64,000 nt of DNA from Rhipicephalus microplus (taxonomy: Eukaryota > Arthropoda > Arachnida > Ixodida > Ixodidae), in assembly GCF_043290135.1 (NCBI RefSeq), contig NC_134701.1:202435101-202499100 (forward strand), given 5' to 3'. The notes under the pieces are model-generated. The model worked only from the letters and a program-made list of their open reading frames with translations. It ran no database searches and was not told the origin of the DNA. Shown piece after piece: positions 23,901 through 35,698 of the stretch (position 1 is the first letter of the stretch; each line of letters begins with the position of its first letter). A program made the position numbers and the translations under genes.

Positions 23901-24395
23901 TGATCGCTTTGTGTGGCTTTACGTCCCAAAACCACGATATGATTATGAGATTGATGATTGATATGTGGGGTTTAACGTCCCAAAACCACCATATGATTAT
24001 GAGAGACGCCGTAGTGGTGGGCTCCGGAAATTTTACCCACCTGGGGTTCTTTAACAGACACCCAAATCTGAGCACTCGGGCCTACAACATTTCCGCCTCC
24101 ATCGGAAATGCAGCCGCCGCAGCCGGGATTTGAAGCCGCGACCTGCGGGTCAGCAGCCGAGTACCTTAGCCACTAGACCACCGCGGCGGGGCGATATGAT
24201 TATAAGAGACGCCGTAGTGGAGGGCTCCGGAAACTTTGACCTCCTGGGGTTCTTTAACGTGCACCCAAATCTGAGCACACAGGCCTACATCATTTCCGCC
24301 TCCGTCGGAAATGCAGCCACCGCTGCCGGGATTCGATACCGCGACCTGCGGGTCAGCAGCCGAGTATCTTTGCCACTAGACAACCACGGCGGGGC
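23901..24395 (-). mobile_element. Ruka-like tRNA-derived SINE (outer copy), split by a second SINE
   Basis: The outer SINE is in two pieces, 23901-23950 (tail side) and about 24192-24395 (body and tRNA head). They are separated by a full inner copy. The outer copy is flanked by GATTTGTGAAGCT (23888-23900) and GATTTGTGAGGCT (24396-24408), a 13-bp duplication with one mismatch. On the minus strand the head begins near CCCCGCCGTGG with tRNA-like A and B boxes, including the B-box-like GGTCGCGG...TCGAATCCC. I recall this family as tick Ruka; the name needs a database match. Confidence 0.85.
23951..24191 (-). mobile_element. Ruka-like SINE (inner, full length)
   Basis: A complete copy inserted in the outer SINE. 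On the minus strand it runs from CCCCGCCGCGGTGGTCTAGT through a B-box-like region and the conserved body (CACGTTAAAGAACCCCAGGT-type) to the ATCAATC-rich tail at 23951. It is flanked by CGATATGATTATGAGA (23935-23950) and CGATATGATTATAAGA (24192-24207), a 16-bp target duplication with one mismatch. Each of these sequences is part of the outer SINE. Confidence 0.88.
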
Positions 24396-24743
24396 GATTT
24401 GTGAGGCTATACATATATAGCGCGAGGCATACAGAGGCGTAAGTGTACGCTCAATTATATAGAAAGAAAAGGGTAGAGAGGGAGAGCATGATAAGCATTT
24501 CGCGAGGGCGCATGCGCGAAACGTAGCTCTTTCACGGAATGGTGATGCTTTAACGAGTTTAGATTGCTTTTTTGCTATTGTTATCGATTTGTATGCCGTG
24601 TGTCGGCAGTAAAATTTTCAGCTCATGTGTAGCGGTCGTCTTGCGTGCTTCATTTCTTCTTCGTGTTTTCGCTTTGATGTAATATCTATTCTAGTGGAAG
24701 CCAGCTAATAAAAAAGGGGGGGGGGTGTTTCAGCTTTAACAGC

Positions 24744-24871
24744 TGATGATTGAAATGTGGGGTTTAACGTCCCAAAATTACCATGTGAATTTGAGAGACG
24801 CCGTAGTGGAGGGCTCCGGATATTTCGACCACCTGGGGTTCTTTAACGTGCACCGAAATCTGAGCACACGG
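24744..24871 (-). mobile_element. Ruka-like SINE, 5'-truncated
   Basis: The minus-oriented SINE body is kept from the tail to the TGTGCTCAGAT-type region; the tRNA head is absent. It is flanked by CAGCTTTAACAGC (24731-24743) and CAGCATTAACAGC (24872-24884), a 13-bp duplication with one mismatch. Confidence 0.82.
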
Positions 24872-24884
24872 CAGCATTAACAGC

Positions 24885-27189
24885 AATATTGCAGTCTGCT
24901 TGCGGGTTCAGAAAAGTGCAGAATAGTCGCTGGTCCTCGATAATGACCGGAGTAATCATAAAATAGCACTTTAATGAAAGAAAAATTGTAAATTTTTTTG
25001 TGAGCAATATTTATGGCGATGCCTGTTTTTTTTCTATTTCGCCTGCCTAATTTAGCGGGTTAAGATAATATTATTCAGACCTACGAAGAATTGACTGCTC
25101 AATTTAAAGCCATACAGACGCACCACACCCCAGGTGATTCGGCTATACTGAAAGAAAAAAATCAGTTGTGAGGCAATGCTCACATTTATACCCTTATTTC
25201 AAAGATTGGAAAGATTTTCCCACCGATCAGCGATTATTGATCACTGAACACACATATAGATTCCGTGACGCAGCTTCCAATCTAATATTTCATTGAAGCG
25301 AATCGCATGCTTGCGCAGCGTGAGAGGTGATTATTGCTAATAATAAATGTGGAACACTTTCGGTGCCAAACATTCTTGTTACCTTTCCCAAATGAGACCG
25401 TTCACCTGACAAATCACGAATATAAAGACCAATAGCAGAGCTGGAGCGAAAGTTGCCGCACTTTCAAACGTTGGCATGTAGCAGGAGTGACCTTCTTGTC
25501 AGGTGAGAATAATTTCCTTCAGTTGATTTGTTTTGCAGTCACAGAAGCCTTTGCAACGTCGAGAGAAACGGCAGGCAGGTGTAATAAACAAACATGTTTG
25601 GCGTAACTAACTTGCCAAGTTAGCTTTACCACAAATGCTTCGATAACTGTCCTATTCCGACTCGTTCAACTTGCGCTTATTGCGCAGCTGCATAATGGAA
25701 TCATTTCGGAGAACTACAAGAAATTCCATTAATAAATCAGACTGGCTTTCTTTCTATCTTGGCAGCTTAAGATGCCCAAGACCAGCGTTTTCATTGAAGC
25801 CCTCCAATAGAGCGGAACACATTCGCCATCTTTCGTTAAAGTAACGAAGCACGAGCCTTCTTTTTCAGCTCCTCAATCAATATCTTCTGCGGCATGTCAG
25901 CACTCTCCGAGGCCAAAAGCTGTGCACCGAAACCAAAAGTGAAAATGATTGTTGGTCTCGGAGGCGAAGCGAAACGTTAAGCATTTTGCAGACTTTGCGA
26001 TAGATGGCGACGCTCATTCGGTCAGCATAGAGTAACTGTATATGGTCCCATACAGTTAGTCTAGATCAACAAGCTCAATATGCATCACTCGCCGCTCAGG
26101 ACACGCGCTTGTGCCGTCACTGACACTAACAGATTTGCATAGTTTCTGCTATTCACCGGGGTAAAGTATTGGTGCTGAATGCGCAATGAAAAAAAAAGAA
26201 ACGTTGCATGCTGGTTCATTGATATATATTATTCGATTCGATCAAGCGAGAAAATATGAAACGCAAACGAACGTTGAGAGACGTATAGGATGGTTAAACA
26301 ATAACCGGTATTTTAAATCTTATCCGCCTGTTTAAGTTGATTCAAATATTGTACCTTTCAATGCATACGGCGTCCACCCTATTTCATTATTGTCAGTTTG
26401 GCAGCTATGAAGGTGAGATATATAGAAAAAATTTGGCAGATTCCACGTGCCTTAGCAGTTTACACTATGCGAGCCATGCGGATGGTAGGTTACTGTGTTG
26501 TAATCTATTATTTATTGATCGATACGTTACAAGGTGGCGTGAAGATATGTACAAATGCACGTGAACGTATACGTTAAACTGATGCATATATTTTATATTG
26601 CCAGTTGTTTACTGTTGCGTAACGATGCCAACAGCAACATGAATATTAGGAACACCTGAACCGGTAAGCTCATATGAAGCACTGGTGCTCGCGGCCATAG
26701 TGGCCCTATGCACTTCCACATAAATGTACTTCAGTGGATAGCGCCTAACAACAATTGACGTTAACCCGACGTAATAGCTTTATCAAAGAAGCACATATGT
26801 GATGTTTATGAATTTATACAGCCAGCACTGCAAACACAATCGACGTTACACCAGCATGAAGGCATATTTGAAAAGTAGTTCCGAGGCCTGCAGTGGCTCT
26901 GAGGTAAGTTAATTGATTGCCCCGCAGAATGCTGGGCTTCGGTTCCTGCTAGGACCATGACGTGTACTTTTTTTAATTCGTTGAATCAACGCTGCCGATG
27001 TTTACTTGTTCACGATATTACTCGGTACATAAAAGTTGTCTAACATTTGTGGCGCGTACCCGCATATCTTTGGTGTACAATCGCATATCTGTGGAAAATA
27101 CCTGCGCACAGGTGTGTGCCACACGTCTGGCGGAAAAGGTTTGACGAATTACACGACCGGGATTGTTTTTGTTTACCCCACTGTAAGGG
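24885..27189. other. About 2.3 kb AT-rich, no recognised gene
   Basis: No long open frame with a recognisable domain and no internal repetition were seen. Sequence after 26820 is equally featureless up to the SBE right-end fragment. Confidence 0.4.
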
Positions 27190-27537
<348 letters not shown>

Positions 27538-27543
27538 CTTGGT

Positions 27544-27710
27544 AACGATTCAGAGTACTAGGTACCCTACTATGGGAGAGCTCAAAGCCGGCCCGTGGGC
27601 TTCATATTTGATGAGACATATCACCTCGTGCGTTTAGAAAAAGTGGGTGCAACGATTTAGACTGCTAGGTAGAGCTCTACTATGAGAGAGCGCAAGGCCG
27701 TCCCGTGAGG
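27544..27710. repeat. Diverged tandem duplication, spacing about 107 bp
   Basis: AACGATTCAGAGTACTAGGT followed by a CTACTATGGGAGAGC block at 27544 recurs as AACGATTTAGACTGCTAGGT with CTACTATGAGAGAGC at about 27651. Confidence 0.7.
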
Positions 27711-28018
27711 AGCAGAAATCAATAGCCAGACAGCCTGCACAAGCTCGTATAAATATTAAAACCTGCGAAGTTATTACGAAGCTGTCATGGAACAGTGAAA
27801 ATGCTGTTAGGTTAAGAAGTTGAACCTTGTACTGCGTCCTAGTTAGCTCATTGTGAGTGATACAACTATAGAAGTATATTGACGCCTGGAGACAGCCATT
27901 GTTTTCAAAGGCGCTGTTTTATCTGTGCTTGCGTCATATTTCTTATTTATTATTTTTTTCGTTCAAAGACAAAAAGTGTACAAGGAATGCCATCAGGGTT
28001 TGCACTGTTCAAACAAAA
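27711..28018. other. Short unassigned spacer
   Basis: No gene or repeat recognised; it ends in an A-rich run before SBE copy 2. Confidence 0.4.
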
Positions 28019-28405
28019 AAATTTGCAGATCCCACGTACAGTGGGAATCGATGATATGCGAAGCACGAATGAGAAATGTTGATATGTCTCTTTAAAATCA
28101 GCACAACGTCATGAGGTAAAGGTAAATGATGTCGTACATGACTTCCGTATCATGATTATCATGTTTGGATGTGTCGTTTACCTTCATCATCTATTCACGT
28201 TCCGTGATACCAAATTTAGTATATGTGGAGCTTGCAAAACGACCGTGAGCGCGCTATGAGCATGGTATGTTGTCATAGTCTTACACGACACGCGTATCAG
28301 GATTATCATGATTGTACCAGTCATATATTTCATCATCCTTTGACGTCACGTAACACCAAATTTGGTATATGTGGAGCTAGTAAAAGGGCCGCGAGCGCAT
28401 CATGA

Positions 28406-28797
28406 AGGGTCCAATATACTCCTACGTAGCGGTGACGCGCACGCACGCTGGGCATAGAGACGCTATAATATACAATAGCAAAACGCGAGCACTCTATAGA
28501 TTGACGCCAGGTGCGACCAGCGTCCGTCAGCGCAGCCCGACGGCAACAGCGCGAAACACGACATGCTGCATTTCGCGCTGATGCGTTACCCAGACAACAT
28601 AGCGTCTCCCTCTTTTCGTGGCGTAGGGACGCTGGACGCGTTGAAACGCGCATGCGTCAAAGCAACGCAGTGCGACGCGCACCTGCGTATACATGGCAGG
28701 ACCTGTGCTTGGCGTGGCAATGCCGGCGTGACGCGACGAAATGAACGCGGGCGAGCACGTGCACCGCGTCACGTCGAAATGTATTGGCGCCTTGACT
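28406..28797 (+). repeat. GC-rich SBE module (plus orientation)
   Basis: This ~390-bp block interrupts the monomer array exactly between CATCATGA and GTGGCATGTAGT of a monomer. The reverse-complement equivalents lie at 55767-56162 and 57553-57937, in the same relation to their arrays. It is rich in CpG and GACGC/GCGTC motifs. Several frames are open on both strands because of composition. No protein domain was recognised. Confidence 0.8.
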
Positions 28798-29542
28798 GTG
28801 GCATGTAGTAATGTTCTCACATGACACGCATTTCATGATTATCATGTTTGAACCAGTCACATACCTTCGTCATCCAATGGCATAACGTAATACCAAATTT
28901 GGCATATGCATGTGAAGCTAGCGAAACGGCCACGAGCGCATCATCAGTGGGGCATGTAGTCATGTTGTTACATGACACGCATGTCGCGATTATCAAGTTT
29001 GGTTGTGTTATTCACCTATGTTGTCAGTTCGCGTCGCGTAATAGCGAGTTTGGTACATGTGCCGCTAACGAAACGACCGCGAGGGCATCATGAGCGTAGC
29101 ATGTATTCATGTTTTTACATGACACGCATCTCAATATTATCATATTTGCACCCGTCACATGCCTTCGTGATCCATTCACATACTGTAATACCAAATTTTG
29201 TATATGTGATGCTAGCGAAATGGCCGCGAGGGCATCATGAGCGTGGCATGTAGTCATGTTGTTACATGACACGCATGTTATGATTTTCATGTTAGGGTCT
29301 GTGGCTTGTGTTCATCATGCAATCATGTCACACCATACCAGTTTTGAAACATGTCATGTGAACAATACCACCTCAAGAGCTGCAGGACAATGAAGTATAA
29401 ATCATGACATTCATGACATACGTGTGATGATTTGATATTATGACTAGTCAATATGTTCTTCATACAGTCATGTAAGGCCATACCAAGTTTGGCATTGATA
29501 TCATCGTCGAAGCGGCCATGAGAGCTAAATGTCGTAGGTGGC

Positions 29543-29680
<138 letters not shown>

Positions 29681-29723
29681 CGCTCAAAGTCGCCAATGTT
29701 TGCTAAGAAATGCTTCGCATTTA

Positions 29724-31570
29724 ATAACTGAGCCCTGAAGCGTACCGCGTGAACTGAGGCTGATCTCTTGTGAGAAGTACCCTTCGATCTTGAGCTTGGT
29801 AGTTCTCTGGCTAAGGAAGGATAACACGAAGTCGTAGACCCTCTTCCCTAGCCCTAGGCTGGCAATAGACTGGAGAATGAATTCGTGAGAAATGTTGTTG
29901 AAAGCCTTCTCGAAGTCTAATCGAAGGATGGCTCTGGTATCTCCCGTGCTCCGGTCGATGAGGTGCATGGCGTTATGAGGTGCATGGCGTCCTGTGTCGA
30001 GAGGCCAGCTATTGTGGGTGTAGACGTCATTGGTCTCGATGTGCACGTCACGTCGGTTCAGCAGGGCATGTGCTGCAACCCTACTGACGCAGGAAGTGAA
30101 GGAAATTGGTCTTGGATTATCCATTCCTGGTGCTTTACCGTGTTTTGGGATTTGTACAGTGTAGGCCGTTTTCCACTGTGCAGAAACTTCCCAGCGGCGC
30201 TACACCTCATTAATCTTTCGCTGAGGAAATCGATGAAGTCATCAAAGGTTCTTGAGCATCTTACTAGTTATGCCATCAGGTTCAGGGGCAGATTGGCCAT
30301 TTAGGGAAAAAAGAGCCTGTCGGATCTCAGCCAAAGTCCTGGTCCAACTCCGGCACGTCACACCCCTCGTAGTCCGGAAACTGTGTGGGTGCAGAGCTAT
30401 CCGTGACTCGCAGATACTTGTCTATAAGCTTGTTGACAACCAATTCGTCCGGGGTAGAGTCAGTAGCAAGATGGATGGCTCACGCGAGAGATCGCCTCTA
30501 GCTGGACATGGTGCTGCCCTGATCGAGAAGGTGTTTGAGAATATCCCAGCTCTTCCCAGATCTGAGATGACCTTTAATGCTCTCGTAGAGCTCATGCTAT
30601 TGCTGTTTACACAGGATTTTGCAGTGTTCCTTGATCGCCATGTTAACGTCTGAAACCTTCTTGGGGAACCTCCTGTTAAGCTTCTGCCCCTTTCTCCTCG
30701 TAAGTAGGGCTTGCTTGTAAGCAGGTGGGCCAACATGCTGTCTATTTTTACAACGTAGAGCTCAGTGACAACCTCCTTGGTCACTGCCATGGCGCCATCT
30801 CTGATTCCTTTGTACCATCCTTCAAAATCTGTCTCGGCCGTCCGATCTCGCTCAGCTCTGACTTTGCGGAAAACGTCCCAGTCGACCACCTTGAATATTT
30901 TCGTCCTAAACCGAGCAATCGCAAAGGATACCTCGATGACGTAGGGGTCACTTTCGAGGTGTAGAGGCGTGTTACCCACTTGACCCTACCTATATTCTTA
31001 ACAATTGTGAGGTCCGGGGTGGTATCCCGGCATGGGGAGTTACCTCTCCTAGTGGAGAAATCTTTGCCCGTGATAAGCGTCAAGTCGGCTTCTGTAGCAG
31101 CTCTCGTCCTTTGGGCGCATCATACACATATCCTCACACGCTGTGTGGGGCGTTCAGATCCCCGACGATGACAAGGGAATAACCACTGGCCGTACTCACA
31201 GCCCTTTTGAGGAGAGAGTCTGCTCTCGCCCTGCGATAACTGGGACTGCAGTACACGTCGGGAATAAAAAGGCTGTTTCTTCAGATGCCCTTTTTGTGTG
31301 AGTTCATTTTAATGTCAGTCATTACGCACTGGACGCCATCGGCAACTGCACCGAGGTCACACGATAGCTAATTGTACCTTCTGTTGATAAGTGTGGCAAC
31401 TCCCCTAACTCCTGAGTGTGATGACTCTACTGGTAACCCCGGAGTTTCATGTTTGATGGGGGTGCTAGACTCAACTTCCTGAACACCGATGATTTGGGGC
31501 TTATCATTAATAGTTTTTAACTATTGCTGTAGAAGGGGCTTTTTGTAAGTAAACCCGCCACAGTTCAATT
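29724..31570 (-). pseudogene. LINE A ORF2: endonuclease and partial reverse transcriptase
   Basis: Minus-strand reading from 31570 gives endonuclease motifs IIGVQEVESS and SGVRGVATLINRRYN, then FIPDVYCSP, then SLVIVGDLNAPH near 31170 (the conserved GDxNA(P)H catalytic motif). From 30979 to 30420 the linker region continues. APEPDGITSKML (about 30270) is the start of RT, followed by NPRPISFTSC and LRLDFEKAFNNISHEFIL near 29930 with the catalytic Asp, and finally RGTLQGSV at about 29745. The frame ends there against SBE sequence. YxDD and RNase H are absent. There are several frameshifts. Confidence 0.85.
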
Positions 31571-31599
31571 GCCAAATTCTGAAGTTTTCGTCCGCACTA

Positions 31600-32144
31600 T
31601 CCACGTTTAGGCTGAGAGGATGGTTGAGCAGCTATAGCGGCCCGGAAGATCGCGCTCTCAGTTGGTGGCGCTATTAAATTTTGTTGTGCTGGGACCTGGA
31701 AAGGAATCGTATCGGGGTCCATCTTGGCATGGACCTCTTCTAATTTGCGTATGCGTTCATTCAGTGCTGCTAATTCCATCTTGGGGTGCGCCACGACTCT
31801 TGAATTTTCACTAAGGTAGCCTGCATGTTGACGAAGGAATCATTGAGTTCCGACAATACGTTTACCACCTCCTCTTCTTGTGTGTTCGTAACCATTTGGT
31901 GATTGGTCCCGCTAGACCTGTGACGTGCCTCAGACGTATCCATGGCGACTGGGGCTGAGGCGGGCTGCGCCAAAGGGGGCGAGGACGCGAGCTTTCTAAT
32001 CTCCGCCATCTCCGCAGCTAGCCTGCTCACTCCTTACTTAAGCTGTGCGTTTTTTTAAGCTGCTCGTTAATTCGTCGCATCTCGTCGATCTCTCTCCCAT
32101 GGGGAAGACCGCAATTTAATTCATCGCATCTAGGAGACTAACGT
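31600..32144 (-). pseudogene. LINE A ORF1, C-terminal part
   Basis: Minus-strand reading starts with coiled-coil-like REIDEMRRINEQLKK near 32090 in the frame that continues the N-terminal part across LINE B. After stops, two overlapping frames follow: 32030-31770 (VSRLAAEMAEIRKLAS, then a Pro/Ser/Ala-rich stretch and a second helical segment) and 31794-31597 (KMELAALNERIRKLEEVHAK). The product would be the RNA-binding ORF1p. It is broken by at least three stops or shifts and by the LINE B insertion. Confidence 0.72.
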
Positions 32145-32160
32145 CCTCCTCGGGCGTTGT
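32145..32160. repeat. Decayed target-site duplication of LINE B, left
   Basis: CCTCCTCGGGCGTTGT here pairs with CCTCCTTGGGCATTGT at 35683-35698: 16 bp with two transitions. Confidence 0.7.
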
Positions 32161-35100
32161 TGCTAACACAGTAGAACTGCAGAGGTCTCAAAAACCACAA
32201 GAAGCGGGCTCATTTCCGCCTCCATCTTGGGACCTTTGAGTTCCTCGTTGCCGTGGTTGCCCTTCAGGAACCCGGCACGGACGTTAAACTCACAAATTAC
32301 ACTACATTTCAACACAACCGTCCAGGAAGTCACACTCCCCACAACACCTCCATTTCCATACACGATGGTGTTGGTGCTGCCCATAAGGCGATCTGACCCA
32401 CCTGTTCATATTTTAAACATTTACTGTCCCCCAAAGCTTAAGAACGTCACGTTCAGCGCAACTTTCACACAAGCTATGCAGGTGGCAGGAAGGGACCCCC
32501 TCCTGATTGTCGGCGACTTCAATGCCCCAAGCAGGTTATGGGGTTACCCGCGAGAGGACACGCGTGGAAGGAAGCTTGTGGAACTCCTTTCTACATTCGG
32601 ACTCACCCTCCACACTGATCCCGCCAGCCCAACACGTGTAGGCAACTCTGTTCAACACACAGGACACTCTCGGTAGCGATCATTGTGTATTAAACACAAC
32701 CGTGTACATGCGCCCCTTAAAACGCCCACTTACACAAGCTCATATCCCAGACTGGACAACTTTCCGCGCCACTCTACCTATCGTAGACCCTCTCCAGTCG
32801 GGATACGACACCTGGTCTAAATCACTGACGTCTACACTGAAACAACACGAACGGCTGATACAGCTCACGGAAACTCAAACGGACGTGGACAACCACCTCC
32901 TCCATCTTTGGCAGGCCCGCCGCAGTCTCAGCAAACGATGGAAAAAACAGAAACATAATAGACGCCTCAAGAAACGGATCCTAGAACTCACGGAGCAAGC
33001 TGCGGAATATGCTGCTCAGCTAGCCAACACTAACTGAGTGGACAGGTGCAACACGGCTGCACGCCAGATGCCCGGCCGCAACACGTGGCGCCTGTTTCGC
33101 ACTCTCATCGATCTAACACAAACACGCACCGAAACTCAACGTCACTTACATAAGGTCATGCACAACTTTACAGGAACGACAACACAGCTGGCACACACGC
33201 TGAGGGACCGATACCTGCGCCACACCAAGGACCCCCGGACGGCCGCATACTCTTACGCAGGCAAAAAGAACACGCAGTTGGACACCCCGTACCAGCTCCA
33301 CGACCTCCAGGCGGCCTTACGCAAGATGAAGCGTTGCACTGCACCAGGGCGTGACCAGGTTACGGTCAAAATGTTGGCCAATCTTCCCGACGCAGCCTAC
33401 GCCACGCTCCTCAAATACATCAATAGCATTTGGGACGGAGAAACTCCTCTCCCTCTTGAATGGAAATCAGCCCTCGTGACCTTCGTCTTGAAGGCAGGTA
33501 AACCTATTGACGTGGAGAACCTTCGCCCCATCTCCCTCACGTCTTCTGTCGGCAAGCTGATGAAAACGATGGTGCGCGACAGACTCTCCGAGTTTCCAGA
33601 AACACAGCACACTTTTGCGGACACCATGTTTGGTTTCCGCCCTCAGAAGTCAGCCCAGAATATACTTCTACAGCTCCACCATGACATATTAGATCCTGTT
33701 GAATGCCTCCACAATGACAAGGTAGTCCTGGCCTTGGATCCTAAAGGGGCATTCCACAACGTGAAGCATGAGGTAATCCTTGACCACCTCAGGTAGACCA
33801 ACTGGGGTTATAAAACGTTGAATTATGTTAGACAGTTTCTTACAGATCGTCAAGCCTACATACGCATACAAGATGAGGAACATGGGCCTTACGTTATCGG
33901 CTCGAGGGGAACTCCTCAAGGCGCGGTCCTCTCTCCCCTCCTATTTAATATAGCCATGCTTCTTCTTCCCCCCAAATTGGCTTCTCTACCAGTGATACAT
34001 CATGCTCTTTACGCGGATGATATCACGATCTGGGCCACGCAAGGTAACCTGGGTCACATGGAGTCATGCCTGCAAGCAGCAGCGACTGTAGTCGACGACT
34101 ACGCAACCTACTGCGGACTCCAGTGTGCCCCGGCTAAGTCAGAATTTGTGCACGTACGTCCCCCCCTCAGGACACAACTCAGCTCCATATCAGTCTTCCC
34201 TCGGGACCGATCCGTGAGGCCAAGAAGATCCGTGTCCGTGGCCTCTTCATACACCACCAACGCAAGGCTGAAACCACAATAGCCAAACTTGGCACGGTGG
34301 GAGACCAGGTGGGCCGTATGGTCCGCCGGGTCTCCAACAAGCGGAGCGGATTAAGAAGCAGGGATGCAATGTGGCTTGCCCATGCTTTCGTAACGAGTAG
34401 AATGCTCTACTCGACTCCCTACTTGCACCTACGCAAACACGAGGATGATTAACTCGAGGTCATACACCGTAAAGTTATCAAGCAGGCTCTCGACCTCCCT
34501 ATCACCACGTCCAACCAGAGACTTCTGGCCCTAGGCGTGGTGAATACCTACCGGGAACTTCAAGAAGCCCACCTCGTTAACCAATACACGCGCCTTGCAC
34601 AGACCCATTCCGGTCGCCGCCTCTTGGACCGAATACACATCAAACAGGATTACTATATTGAGGAAAGGGTGAGAGTGCCAGAACCTTGGAGACGCGCCCT
34701 CCGGGTCCGACCCCTTCCCCGCAACATGTCCAAAGAAAACCACAGTGGTCGCCGCTAGGCGCGCGCGGAAGCGTTGCAGCGACACTTGGTCAAGAGGAAC
34801 ACGTGTGCTACGTAGACGTTGCCGGCCCGCACCATTGGGGGGAGGGGTGTTATATGACCGCAGTCATACGCAACGCAAACACCGTAAACGGGCTCACTTT
34901 CAAAGCCTACAGCGCAACACACGAGGAGGAGATTGCCATCGCTCTGGCTCTCACCTATCCATCTTCTAAACATATCATCACCGACTCACGAGGGGCCTGT
35001 CGGAACTATCAGCTAGGGTGGGCTTCACCGCTTCCTCAGCGCATACTGGAACCTAGCTGCCGATACGTTAATCCAATTCCGCGAAATCTGGTTTGGGCAC

Positions 35101-35682
35101 CCGGTCACCAAGGACTCAGGGGTAACGAACAGGCCGATCAGGCCGCCCGCGCACTCTCTTCCCGGGCTATCTCCCTGTCTTTGGAAGCCTACTCCCAATC
35201 AGACAATTCGGCCCTTTCATTCAAAGATATTACCAATTACTACAAGGAGGAGCACCGGCGCTATCCAGACCATTGTAAGGGACTGCATCGCGCTGACGAG
35301 CGCCTTCTTTTAAAACTGTTTACCAATACTGTACTGTGCCCGGCGGTGCTAACACATTTCAATTCATCCTTTAATGGCACGTGCCAGTTCTGTAGTGAGG
35401 TGGCTGACACCTTACACATAGTCTGGACGTGCCAGTCTAATCCATCTATCCCCCCCAACCCCAATCCCACGAGAGAGGACTGGGAGGTGGCCCTGCTCGG
35501 CTGTCAAGACCTGAAGGCCCAAGAGGCTCTGGTTCAACGAGCGTGGGCGGCGTTGCTTGCCAATGGAGCTCCGGAATAGGGGTTCCACCTAGTGCTGTGA
35601 GAATAGGAGGCCAATAAGGCCCCAATCCAATCACCTCGCTGTAACCATTTAATGGTTATTAAATGTTTCACCACCACCACCA
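32161..35682 (+). mobile_element. LINE B (RNase H-group/I-like), plus strand, inserted into LINE A ORF1
   Basis: The element starts inside its endonuclease coding region, so ORF1 and the 5' end are missing. It runs through endonuclease, RT, RNase H and C-terminal domain to a stop at 35577-35579, a ~100-bp 3' UTR and a (CAC)n tail (about 35669-35682). It lies antisense to LINE A and is bounded by the decayed 16-bp duplication. LINE A ORF1 coding sequence is readable on both sides. Confidence 0.88.
32227..35579 (+). pseudogene. LINE B ORF2: endonuclease, reverse transcriptase, RNase H, C-terminal zinc motif
   Basis: Endonuclease: VALQEPG near 32260, then ILNIYCPP and LLIVGDFNAPSRLWGYP near 32500. 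RT: CTAPGRDQVTVKMLANL (about 33337), LEWKSALVTFVLKAGKP, NLRPISLTSSVGKL, FGFRPQKSAQ, LALDPKGAFHNVKHEVIL (motif A, about 33727), SRGTPQGAVLSPLLFN (about 33901) and YADD at 34010-34021. RNase H: CYVDVAG near 34805, EEEIAIALAL, IITDSRGA and VWAPGHQGLRGNEQADQA near 35092. C-terminus: CQFCSEVADTLHIVWTC (Cys-X2-Cys...His...Cys). There are in-frame stops at 33035-33037 and 33794-33796, a stop or shift near 32675, breaks between about 34280 and 34690 and a shift after 34740. All catalytic motifs remain readable. Confidence 0.9.
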
Positions 35683-35698
35683 CCTCCTTGGGCATTGT
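35683..35698. repeat. Decayed target-site duplication of LINE B, right
   Basis: CCTCCTTGGGCATTGT, partner of 32145-32160. Confidence 0.7.

Noticed and set aside
28333..28860. Several Arg-rich frames on both strands; the same at 55700-56302 and 57690-57966
   Set aside because: They fall in the GC-rich SBE module, where CpG-rich composition suppresses stops. The frames are not conserved between the module copies.
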